Shown here in pieces: positions 13,123 through 23,126 of a stretch of DNA of 64,000 bases. A program made the translations under genes and the position numbers. The notes beneath the pieces are model-generated. The model saw only the letters and a program-made list of their open reading frames with translations. It was not told where the DNA came from and ran no database searches. Every line of letters begins with the position of its first letter. Positions within the stretch are counted from its first letter, which is position 1. Location: contig JAFEMH010000938.1 in NCBI GenBank assembly GCA_022495995.1, positions 372,001 to 436,000 of the forward strand, written 5' to 3'. Source of the DNA: Adenophora triphylla var. japonica (Eukaryota; Streptophyta; Magnoliopsida; Asterales; Campanulaceae).

Positions 13123-14302
13123 ATGCCTCCTAAAAGACCACGAACCACTACCACCAACACTCCAACCCCTACCGGTCCCCCGTATGATGCTTTGCTAAAT
13201 TTGTTGGGATTCAAGCTCAACAATTCTTTGATTTATATGAAAACAAGCCATTCCACCCGGAAAGGGACTTTGATCTTAATGACTTGTATTTAGATGGTTT
13301 TGTTACCCTTTACAATTGGGGAAAGTTGGGGAGTAAGCCCCCAACATATGGAAGTTCACTTTTAGTCAAAGAATTTTATGCTAATGTTTTTGAACGGGGT
13401 ATACGGGAGAGTCTTTTGTGCGGGGCTTCCGGTTAATTATGATAGGAATACCATTAATCAACATTACGGGTTAGCCACTAACATTGAGGAGGATGGGTGT
13501 GAGTACACCAAAGAGATGGAGAAGATAGGAAAAAATGTTAGGGAAAATTTGCATTTGCTAGCTCCGACTTTGGGATAATTGACCCTAGGAATGTGAAGAA
13601 GGGGGTAGTTGTTAAGGCTCGAGACATGGATACTTGGATGAAGTATCTTCATAGATTTATTTGTGAGAGGATCCTCCCCTCCTCTCATTTTAATGAGGTT
13701 AATTGGAGACGTGCATTTCTAATGCACATGATAGTTCAATGAAAAAATTGATTTTGGAAAAATAATTAGTAAGGAGATATGGAACACGGCTAAGGGTATG
13801 GCCAATACGAACTATAATTTTCCATTGTTGATCACATCCCTGGTAACAAAATCGGGGTTTAACCTCAGGCTAGTGAACAAGGACATTAAAGGAGGTCCAA
13901 AGATTAACTTATTCACCCTCACTACTAAATGTCAGAATGTAAAGAGGGGTGAGGGGTCATCTAGGAGACCTCACGGTGGAGATGATGATGATGATGATGA
14001 GGAGGAGGAGGAGGAGGAGGAGGATTGGCGAGCAGACCCGGTCGAGGCTGCTTATTATCTGTCAGAGCAGGTTGGCTACGTGGAGAGTCAAATTAGAGAT
14101 ATGAGGCAAGATTTTGGACATTTATCCGTCCGCGTGGATGCGGAGATTGAGACTAATCAAGGCTTGGAGGGCACAACAAAATGCTTGGATGGCACAACAT
14201 GATCGTGTACGGGGAGGAGCGGACTCGGTTGCTCCGAATATCCTTGGACGGATGCCACCACCACCACCGGGAGATGGTTCGGGCTATGGTGGACAGTATT
14301 GA
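13123..14302 (+). pseudogene. Putative plant-transposon protein (Transposase_32-like), decayed
   Basis: An ATG at 13123 opens a basic Pro/Thr-rich start (PPKRPRTTTT). Stitched over frameshifts, the continuation reads NYDRNTINQHYGLATNIEEDG (13435-13500), RNVKKGVVVKARDMDTWMKY and WNTAKGMANTNYNFPLLITS (13778-13850). It ends with an Asp/Glu run and a coiled tail (13980-14200). This organisation matches the 'putative plant transposon protein' domain family common in plant genomes (recalled motif pattern, not searched). At least four frame changes break it. No catalytic role is established for the family. The T-rich C-terminal tail and the GAT/GAG runs show simple-repeat growth. Confidence 0.6.
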
Positions 14303-14829
14303 AGATTAATGCTTTTTGTTGAATTTTAAAACTCTTTGTTAATTTCAGCTTTGATTTGTGGTTTAATTTGATGAGGGGATCCTCATAAACAATATTTCAT
14401 ATTTGGTTTGTATTTTAATTCGTCATGCCTTTGTTGGCATGCAAACTTGGTTTTATGTTGGGGTGTGTCCCAAAGACATCTTTATTTTTGGTTTGTAACA
14501 AACTCGTAGTTACTTTCATCTTTGGTTTGACTCGCTAAATCTATTTTATTTCTTCCCTTCTTGTAGTGTGCCTGGTGGTATGGCTGAAGTTTGGTTTGTA
14601 ACAAACTTGATTTTATGTAGGAGTAGTAATTTAGGAATGTTAGGAGTTCCAATATTCGGTAGATGGAAATATGTAATTTTTAAAAATTAACAATTACAAT
14701 TTATGGAAGTAATTATTAAATATTAATTATGGGAAAATAATTTATGAAAATGTTGATAAACACAATATATATGGAAATTTCATTTTATACAATAACAAAG
14801 TTCAACAAAAAAGTCAAAAAGTGGAAAAA

Positions 14830-14936
14830 CATTTTGGGACGGAGGGAGTATTACAAGAGTTTTATACAATAACGGGTTAATTGAAAATAAAAAATGGGAC
14901 AAACATTTTGGGACGGAGGGAGGATAAAAAGCTTAT
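14830..14936. mobile_element. Tandem Stowaway end debris
   Basis: ACATTTTGGGACGGAGGGAG occurs twice about 75 bases apart (14829-14849 and 14911-14931). No matching left end is clear, so these are truncated Stowaway termini inside the MULE. Confidence 0.55.
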
Positions 14937-14954
14937 TGGCTCGGTTTTGGCTTT

Positions 14955-15042
14955 GGAGCGGTCGCCCCTCTTATGGGAGCGATCGCTCCCAAAATTCCAG
15001 TAACTTTGCGCGAACGCGCGGATGGGAAGGGGCGATCGCCCC
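14955..15042. repeat. GC palindrome cluster
   Basis: GGAGCGGTCGCCCC (14955-14968), a perfect 16-bp palindrome GGGAGCGATCGCTCCC (14975-14990), CGCGAACGCGCG (about 15009-15020) and a perfect 14-bp palindrome GGGGCGATCGCCCC (15029-15042). They precede the internal MULE terminus and the HROB-like module. Confidence 0.8.
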
Positions 15043-15146
15043 ATTTTTCCTTATTTTCCATGTTAAAAATATTAGTAGTTATCATATTTTTGACTATACA
15101 TGATGGTATGGGTTTATTTTCTGGCTAATTTAAAGTGGGAAAACTC

Positions 15147-15360
15147 GATTTTTTTTTTAAAATATAGGACATTAAAATTTTATATATCAAAATAACATTT
15201 TCAAAAGTACATTAATTGAAGATAGGTTGAACATTTATAATATACGTTCAAATCCTAAGACCGCCAATGCCGATCTTATCTTCACTGACAAATCCGGCAC
15301 TGTCAATGCCGGATTTATCTTAACTTACAAATCCGGCACTGCTAATGCCGGATTTATCAA
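15147..15360. repeat. Internal copy of a MULE terminus with CCGG hairpins
   Basis: GATTTTTTTTTTAAAATATAG, then ATTAAAATTTTATATATC and AAAATAACATTTTC, reproduces the outer left terminus at 9193 almost exactly. It continues with three stems of the type AAATCCGGCA-7-nt loop-TGCCGGATTT (15252-15357). No partner right end was found before 16749, so this is one end of a nested or fused second MULE. Confidence 0.7.
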
Positions 15361-15437
15361 ATTTGAATTCCCCTTTAAAAGGAAGGAGTAGTTTCATTAC
15401 AAACATCTAACCCTCAACCCTCTCTCCTCTCTGAAAT

Positions 15438-16317
15438 ATGGATCGTAGACTCAAAAATTCTTCTAATCTCCGTCCTCATTTTGAAAAAGGCCAAACATCT
15501 AACCCTCAACCATCTCACCTCTCTCAAATAAATCTGTCTCAACGCGAAGGAGAGCGGCCTCGATACCCGGTCCAACTGGGTGACGTGCGGTTGGCTTTGC
15601 GCCAAGAAACCTCGATCGTCGAGAGGGGGATCCTCTCAGAACCCGATTCCGACCCAAGAGTATGTGAGGAGAGCGATTGAAGATCCCAAGGAGGATAAAG
15701 ATTTCGAACGCAGCCTTGGCTCTCCGCACTTGAAGCGCTCGGTGGCGATGGTATGATTGCTTGCTACCCCTTTCATTACTATCACGGGCGGATTTCCTAA
15801 TGGATTTGATAGGATTAATGTTGCCGTTGGTGTTGTCAAGACCATCACACGAAATGAATTTGGTGACGCTACGGTAACTTTGAAGGTTAGCATATGCGTT
15901 TTGTATGTTTTCTAGCATGATTAGTATGTGTCTTATCTTACTAATTAAGATAAAATTGATAGGATCCAACGGGAACAATAGGTGATGCAATTCATCATAA
16001 GGTGTTTGCGAGAGTGAGTTCGGAGATGACATAGTTGTTGGTTACGTTACGATACTTCATCGGGTATGATGTATTAAAAATGCAACAACTTGAACCTATT
16101 ATTAATATTGCCATCTAATCATGTTTTTTTGTAATTTTTAGGTTGTTGTTTTCTCCCCTCACGTAAAACACATATACTCAACATCACACTCCCCAATGTA
16201 TTCAAGGTAAAATTGTTAGGTACGGGATCGTGAGTGGTTGATTGTTCAACAAATGACATTAGTTTATTTGTGTTGCAGGTATTCCATAAGGATTTCATCC
16301 CATCCGATTTTCCATGA
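15438..16317 (+). pseudogene. HROB-type OB-fold gene fragment captured by MULE
   Basis: In plants and animals HROB (homologous recombination OB-fold protein) works with MCM8/9 in repair synthesis. Here only a decayed captured copy is seen. Pieces include NPIPTQEYVRRAIEDP (about 15640-15690) and TITGGFPNGFDRINVAVGVV leading into FGDATVTLK, which ends at a donor after 15885. Then come DPTGTIGDAIHHKVF (15963-16063, donor after 16063), VVVFSPHVKHIYSTSH (16142-16206) and VFHKDFIPSDFP-stop (16279-16317). The order TLKDPTGTI...HHKV...VFSPS-like...VFHKD follows the HROB OB fold as I recall it. Introns are retained, so capture was from genomic DNA. A 1-base deletion near 16010 and frame changes near 15630 and 15750 break it. 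Confidence 0.65.
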
Positions 16318-16339
16318 AGGGGTTTTTCATGTAAAAGTT

Positions 16340-16512
16340 GTTGAAACTGTTGAACTTCTATTTCTATCCTATGTGATCGGGATGTGATCACTAATTTGAA
16401 CTCTTTATTTTAATGTTTGATTAATGTATGTGTTGTTGAACTGTTGAACTTGTATTTCTGTCCTATGTGATCGGGATGTGATCACTAATTTTAATATTTA
16501 TTTTAATGTTAT
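16340..16512. repeat. Tandem duplication of ~93 bp
   Basis: Two copies contain GTTGAACTT, then TCCTATGTGATCGGGATGTG and ATCACTAATTT (first near 16340-16432, second near 16433-16512). A related TCCTACATGACCGGGATGTG sits at 12327 after the PMD module, hinting that both modules once had a common 3' region. Confidence 0.65.
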
Positions 16513-16748
16513 TTCAGTTTTATTCATATTTTATTTGCTATAAATGGAGAGGTTGACCCATTTGGTCGTTTTGAGTTTCGCAACTACAAATATATTTGAT
16601 GTCATACTCCACCAAGAGTTAAATATATTACAAGTTCAATATATTACAAGTTCAAATAAAGCAATATTATAAGTTCAAATAAAACAACAATACTTAAATG
16701 TTCAAAGTACGTAATTTAAGAAGTAATAATAAAAATAACAATTTACTC

Positions 16749-19403
16749 TTACTGTCTAAGAGTTGGACATCTCCTTCGCGTGTGACCTTCTAACTTGCAA
16801 ATCCCACAAAGATTTTTTTTTTTTGCAACTTGCCCAATCCATAGAGTTTCTCGTCGCCTTGACACAGGTCTCCCTTGCTTCTTGTCACGTCGATGCTCCG
16901 GGTTAGGGTAAAAACGTGGGACAATATGATCTACATTCCAATAGGCCTCGTCATGGATTGGATGAAAAGAGCAACTCCACGTCTTGTAGTACGAGGCAAG
17001 GCTGTAAAAAGGATGAATATAACTCATACCATCGACACTTTGCGATTTGAAACACGCAAGCACATGCGAACAAGGATAATGATATTGCATCCATTTGCCA
17101 CAAGTGCATGTTCGATCACGCAATCTCACAACTTGAATGTGTCCACCTTTGTCACCACGTGCCACACGGTCGTCACACTATAAACACCCACGCACGTAGT
17201 GTTAAACCTTGTGACGTGATGAAACCCTGACCTTATCCAAGTTGTATAGGTATCTTCGATGGATTCTCTCACCGAATTGTAGCGTGGCATTTGGTGGTGG
17301 GATGCCATTAGGATCTCCCCTAAAGCACTAATTGCTTTAGTGAGTCTATCTTGAAAGTATGCCACACACCTATAGAATGAGGTCTCAACAACCGCTAAAA
17401 TTGGCATTCCCGAGCTCCTTTCATAACGCCATTAAAAACTTCCGACAAATTAGTAGTCTTAATGTCGTACCTATATCCACCATCGTGAGCCATTGTCCAC
17501 TTTCTAGCATCCAAGTTCTCAAACCATTTATATGCCTCGGGGTTGATGATACGAATTTGCCTCGAGATAGCATTTAAGCTTTCTATCTTGGGTGGTGCTA
17601 ACAAAGCACGCCAAAAAGATCTTTCAATCCAACGCCCTTGTGAGCTTTAAGAAAATTAGCTCGCAAGTGCAACATGCACCATCTGTGGATAACATTTCGT
17701 GGCCACCGGCAATGTCTCCAACCGTGCAAAGGATGCCATTATGCCGATCGAGATATCAAGCAAACTTCACGACCCTTAACAATATGTTTGCATAGAAGAT
17801 GCGTAAACCAACACCAGCTCGATAGTCCTCTTTTTCAACAATAGCGAATGCGAGAGGAAGTAGACTATCATTTGCGTCGACACCCACGGCAATAAGAATA
17901 ACCCTCTATATCTTCCATGCAGAATGTGCCATCAATGTAAATAACGGGACGACAATGAGTGAATGCTTCCACACAAGTGCCAAATGCCCGTAACACACGA
18001 TCAAACATACCTAAAGCACCGGGAGGAGGAGGATCGAATGCTCCACAATGGTTCCAGGGTTCCACTTTTGGATGGCGGCTAACAAACGTGGCGGCCTTAT
18101 GTAAGATTCTTCCCAGTCTCCATATGCCTCTCGCAATAGCTTTTTGTTTGCCACACCATGCCTTTCTATATGAAACTTCCTTCCCATGGGCTTTTTTTAT
18201 TTCCGCCTTCACTAGTACAATCTTCAACTCGGGATCGGCCTTAACCGGTTCCAAAACTTCCCGCCCTATGAACTTAGCATCCATGTTTCGATGATTTTGG
18301 CTAATTTCGGTTGCCAAACAAGAATGAGGACCCTTGTATTTGGTAATTTCCCAATACCCGGCATTCTTCAAACTCACATTCACATAAAAATTGCACGGAA
18401 AATCTTTCATCAAACACTCAATAGTCCACTTTCGGGTTGTGCTTCGTTTTACCTTGAAGCGCAAATTTTTCTTAATATGAAACAACTTCATTTTATACTG
18501 CACATCTGTCTTCTTTGAAAAGCGAATACCTTTGGCAATGTCCCGATGTTCTACATTCCATTCAAAGAAAGTCATATTGGTTATCATCATATATCTCCGA
18601 TCCTTCTCCAATATCACGATAAAATTGATACCCGACTCTGTCATGCACATGATGTTGTGGTTCTTCGTAAGCAACCAAATGTAACGCCAAATCTTCTCCC
18701 TCATTCTCGCTAACATCGGTAGGACTACTGCAATCATCATATCCATCGTCACGATCTGCATTTAGAAGCAACTCAATATTTTCTTCATAATCTGAATCAT
18801 TATCATCATCATTATACAATTCCTCACCCTCACCCCCTCCCTCTTCCTCGCTCTCTTCCTCCCCCTCTTCCTCTTCCTCTTCCTCTTCCTCTCCCTCTTC
18901 CTCTCCCTCTTCCTCTTCCACATATGTTTGTGTACTTGTTCCAGCATCCCTCTGACTATAGCAGCTTAAAGAACCCATCTGGAAGGTATCCATGTCATTA
19001 ACATACTGATTTTGTAATGGCTCCTCATAGGTTTCAAAGTCCTCAACATTCACATTATCAACTAAATTTATCTTAACATACAATTGTAAGCTACTCAACC
19101 CACCAAACCGAAAGCGTAAACATCAAACATGACTTCCATACCCATATCTTTGTCGATTACAAATGGAATGTAGTTTGCAATTCCGGGAGCAACAAGATGA
19201 GGATATCTACATATAACTTGCAACTGAACAACAGCTCGATCTACCCCAATTTTCTTAGCTAACTTTTTAATCAACTTCTTGTAACTCCACCGAGTTTTAG
19301 CCCTAAGTGCACATTTTGGTCCCCTTTCAAAATGTTCACCTTCAAACGGGTGTTCATCATTTCCTCCCCAATAACACATGAAAACAATTGGAACTCCAGC
19401 CAT
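16749..19403 (-). pseudogene. MuDR-type MULE transposase, frameshifted
   Basis: Read on the minus strand from ATG at 19403: an N-terminal domain starting AGVPIVFMCYWGG, then an acidic Glu-rich linker (around 18840-18920). Next is the MuDR DNA-binding region (AVKLFHIKKN-type, here KLFHIKKNLRFKV, with RSTTRKWTIECLM). HSCLATEISQNHRNMDAKFI and the start of the catalytic core (VIYIDGTF, first Asp of the DDE triad, near 17930) follow. The core continues in other frames (AYKWFENLDARKW near 17510). The C-terminus has a SWIM zinc finger (CTCGKWMQYHYPCSHVLACF, with C-x-C-xn-C-x-H) and a zinc knuckle CGICKLEGHTRRRC ending at 16749. Frameshifts lie near 19095, 18562-18600, 17880 and 17400. Strand is opposite to the three cargo-like modules, which suits expression from the right TIR. 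Confidence 0.85.
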
Positions 19404-19749
19404 ATTTATTCCTAGAAATTGAAAAATAAATTATAAAAATCTAATTTAACAATATCACTACATTCACAAAAAAATTTAAATAAATACTAAATTTAAATTT
19501 CGAACAAAAATAAGAGGATTAAATGTACCTTCTTAATCACCTCTTCTTCTTGAACTTCTTAATCAACTTCTTGAATTTTCAATATTTTTTGAAAAAAAAT
19601 CACCTACTATTCTTCTTCTTTCTTCTTTTCTCCTTCTTCTTCACTGGATTTTTTGTTTTTCAGATTTCTTTACAGATTTGCCGAGGAAGATGGGTTTTGT
19701 AAAGCAAATCCGGAATTAGCATTTCCGGATTTGAATTTTTCAAAAAAAC

Positions 19750-20202
19750 ATTACTTATTCAATTCGGATATATTTCTTTTGGAAAAAAAAAATTAAAATA
19801 GAATCCGAATTGGTACCTCCGGAGTACACTTGAGCGATCGCTCTATTATAGGGCGCGATCGCCCCTATTTACGGAATTGTTATTTTCCAAAATTCAATTT
19901 TGAAAAAAAAAAAAAAAATTAAAATAGAATCCGAAATTGGTACCTCCGGAGTACACTTGAGCGATCGCTCTATTTTAGGGCGCGATCGCCCCCTATTTAC
20001 GGAATTATTATTTTCCAAAATTCAATTTTGAAAACCAAAAAAAAAAAAAAAAATCAAATCCGGAATTGGTAATTCCGGATTTCATAATCCGGAATTACCA
20101 ATTCCGGATTTCAAGTCAAAAGTGCTACTTTGGTACTTAAGTTTTTGAAAATGTTATTTTGATATATAAAATTTTAAAAAGCTATATTTTAAAAAAAAAA
20201 TC
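19750..20202. repeat. MULE right terminal inverted repeat
   Basis: Inverted copy of the left end. It has two units with TGAGCGATCGCT and GGGCGCGATCGCCCC (about 19831-19868 and 19958-19991), the AATTCCGGATT palindrome block (20056-20112) and the terminus CTATATTTTAAAAAAAAAATC ending at 20202. It lies just upstream of the minus-strand transposase. Confidence 0.85.
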
Positions 20203-20754
20203 GGTCATTGACATAGGAAGGGGGAGGGGAAAATGAATCGGAAGAATGTGGGTGGGGGTTTGGGAGATGAATAGAAAGAATGTAGGTGGGGTTTGACATA
20301 ATTTTTTTAATTTTAGATAATAGTAATTATTTTATTTTTTGATATTAATAAATATTATATATTTTATATTAATAAACAAAATAATATTAAATTTTAATAT
20401 AAGAATTTTAAATTAAAGGATAATAAAAGTTAATATGAGAATAATCAAATTAGCTTTCACGTAACGTGTACATGATCATTTTTCGTTAAATTTCTAATCT
20501 CGTTAGATGTTAAAGTGCAAAATCGAATTGCAATTTAATTAAAAGGTCATTTTGGGACAAAATCAAAGTCTAGTGAAAAGTAGGATTAGATTAGAGAGCA
20601 TCTTATAGGAAGAGAGTGGAGAATGTAATTAGAATCACTTTGGTCGGCCTCTTACTAAAAGATGGCTTCTCTCAAAAAAGATAAATTTAGAGTCTCATTG
20701 AAGCCAATTAATTTTAAAGTAAAAAAAAAACAAATAACAAAATTCTATACAATT

Positions 20755-20780
20755 ATTATTATTTTTTATTATTATTATTG

Positions 20781-20866
<86 letters not shown>
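20755..20866. repeat. (ATT)n microsatellite
   Basis: More than 30 nearly uninterrupted TTA/ATT units with one TTGTTG interruption near 20779. The apparent poly-Tyr reading frame here is a product of the repeat. Confidence 0.95.
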
Positions 20867-21099
20867 AAAAGACCTAGATCGTATACTCCGTATACTTTAT
20901 GGGGATAAAAATATTTTGGCCTTTATTCCGAGAGAGAGGGAGTACTTGGTCAGGGCAGTGGGCTTTGACTTTTTTACATCGAGGCCTTCAAGTCAGTAAA
21001 TTGCAATAATTTGGGTTCAAGCTTTTTTATGTCTTTTTATTTAAATAAACTTTATACTCATGACCGCTGTTTGCTAGTCTTAAGTCTGATGCTGATGCC

Positions 21100-21860
21100 T
21101 GTCCCATAATAATGGTTGGACTTGGCCCAAGACTATTGGCGAGAAAATAGCAAGTGGGCCCAAAATCGAGATAAGATTCAAGAGGAGGACAAGAGCAGAT
21201 GTGGCCCAAGGAGGGACATAAGAAAGCGAGACGGGAGGTATCCCGCTAGAATCAATGAGAAGGGGGTAAATGGAGACATTAAATGGCGAAACAGTATGAA
21301 GAAAGCTGGCGATAGAGATTAACTGCGAGATATGGTGGTGAAGCGAGACAGGATAGTTAGCGACTTTATCCGGCGAGAGAGGGATCCCAATTGATGTTAT
21401 TCACCGCAGACGCGCATATAAATATCTACAAAGTGGGACCCGTAAAACTAAGTATGCGTGGGATTGATGATCACGTGTTAAGGGTTTACTTTTATAAAGG
21501 ACAAATGGAATGGTGACACGTGGCAGGAAGCATGAAACGTGAGGATGTCACATGCATGGCACAAGGGAAAGGGGTATAAATAAGAGAGGAAGGCTTCATT
21601 CAAAGGTACGTCCATTTTCACACACAGGCACTATCATTGTTATTGGTTTTCCCCTTGATCAAGCAAATACTTATCCTCACGCCGGAGGGGCTTACGCCGG
21701 AGCCGCCCCCGGCTTAGTTAACGTTTGATTGGGTGCAGTCTAATCGGAGAAGAAGGAGCCGGAGATATCAAAAGTGGACTACAACGGCGAGTTGCTGCTT
21801 AAGGAAGTTCCTAGCAACATCAAAGTCTTAACCAAAGACCCCAGACAAACATGAGGGGAT
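21100..21860 (+). other. LTR-like promoter region, ends not resolved
   Basis: The interval 20880-22150 lacks a gene. Part of it looks like an LTR. It has a TATAAATA box at 21575-21582, a downstream leader with ACACACAGGCACTATC, and the GC-rich CACGCCGGAGGGGCTTACGC segment typical of transcribed LTR regions. TG at 21100 could be the left edge, but I could not match a CA end with a target-site duplication. A solo LTR or LTR fragment is the best reading; a dispersed non-LTR repeat is possible. Confidence 0.35.
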
Positions 21861-22190
21861 TAAAAGGTAGAGCTATACCTTATTTGATTGACAATTGAAT
21901 GTCGATACTAATTATAAGCTCTATGAGAGTTACGTTTTAATTTCCTTACTAATTATTTCGACCTAATTATGTCGATATTTGGTTGCCCCCTAATAAATGA
22001 GTAACTCTTGTGAAAAACTAGTTTTTTTAAAAATGTTATAAAAAAATTAGTTTTTAGAACCGTTCATCACTCTTATTAGTTAGACTTGATAATTTAAAAC
22101 TAGTTTTTTTTCTTATATTACAAAAAAACTAGTTTTTTACAAGATTTTGGCATAATAAATATGTGAAGTTTGATTTTTACCATTGAACTA

Positions 22191-22422
22191 CTCCCTCCGT
22201 CCCATTACAAACCACAAACTTTCCTTTTTGGTCGTCCCATTACAAACCACAAACTTCCTAAAATGGAAAGGAATCTTTACTATTCCCTCCACTCATTCTC
22301 TCTCCTACATTATTTTAATACTCACAACACCATTATAATTCACTATTTCCTCCACTATAATTCACTTTTCCTTAATTCCCGTATCTACAGTAAAATTCCC
22401 ATTACTAATGGGACGGAGGGAG
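22191..22422. mobile_element. Stowaway MITE
   Basis: TA-flanked CTCCCTCCGTCCCATTAC at the left and TAATGGGACGGAGGGAG at the right. It lies upstream of the second PDR gene. A weak fold-back with AAAAACTAGTTTTTT arms precedes it (about 22006-22143). Confidence 0.85.
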
Positions 22423-23054
22423 TATTCATTTGCGATAAACTATCCCTTTTTTTCTACTCTAATTTTCTAAAAGGAATTAAAAAAAAAAAAAGGGTAAGGA
22501 CAACGTAATTTAGAAAAAGTCTTTAATCCACTCCCACCCAACGGTCAAACGAGGCGGCTTCCTAGTCCTCAATTCTTAAGTAATTTCCACTCAACCCCAC
22601 AATCAAACATCATTATTAAATTCAATCCTCACCGTTAGATTACAAAACACTGACGCAAGACTCCCAATCCTTTGTCTCATCCCTTTAAATTTAATCACAA
22701 AAGGCTTCAATCAAACGGGTTTGAAATTGCAACACCATGATGATTGATGACCCCACAAATTATCATAAGATAATTTCCCCGCCAATTTAAATAACATTGA
22801 ACATATAATTGTTTACCTGTCAATCTGTACAATTTTAGTATCAAAAGTACGACTTTTTTAGCTATATAATACACACCCTGTTTGTTTTTCTGAATATATG
22901 AAGCAAAGTCACCCATTTTTTGAAAGCTCACATTCAGAGTGAAAAAGGGGTTACGGATTTCAATCAAGATTTCTCTACGGTGAAAACCCATTTCAAATTT
23001 TGATTCTTTCGGAAAAATTTCAAGAAAACTTGGTTAGGGTTCTTGATTTTTTGT

Positions 23055-23063
23055 TATAAATAG
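23055..23063 (+). promoter_or_regulatory. TATA box of second PDR gene
   Basis: TATAAATAG lies 64-72 bases before the ATG at 23127, giving a short leader of about 40 bases. No ATG intervenes. Confidence 0.6.
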
Positions 23064-23126
23064 GTTGGGTTGGGGGGTGGGGTGGAGAAGAGTTCTTGAT
23101 TAGTTGGTTTAAGCTGTTGAGTAGCA

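Larger units (their letters stand above)
9193..20202. mobile_element. 11-kb composite Mutator-like element (MULE) carrying three gene-like modules
   Basis: The element is bounded by a perfect 9-bp direct repeat GGTCATTGA at 9184-9192 and 20203-20211; 9 bp is the Mutator-superfamily target-site length. Both ends begin with the inverted terminus GATTTTTTTTTTAAAATATAG and continue as inverted repeats for roughly 450 bp. Inside are a plus-strand PMD-like gene, a plus-strand plant-transposon protein, a plus-strand HROB OB-fold-like gene and a minus-strand MuDR-type transposase. All four show frameshifts, so the element looks non-autonomous now. A second copy of the terminal sequence at 15147 points to nesting or fusion of two related elements. 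The intact TSD shows that the 11-kb unit moved, or was bracketed, as one. Confidence 0.85.

Noticed and set aside
13798..14202. Acidic-tail protein as an independent gene
   Set aside because: Continuous with the broken plant-transposon protein upstream; the acidic run is simple-repeat expansion.
9402..15042. GCGATCGC repeats as a sign of bacterial (HIP1-like cyanobacterial) contamination
   Set aside because: They lie within TSD-bounded plant MULE sequence next to plant protein domains, and similar paired palindromes with other cores occur in plant LTRs.
20662..20877. Poly-tyrosine protein
   Set aside because: Pure product of the (ATT)n microsatellite.
22707..22991. 94-codon minus-strand open frame upstream of the second PDR gene
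   Set aside because: Overlaps the promoter region, shows no known motif and no codon pattern of a gene.
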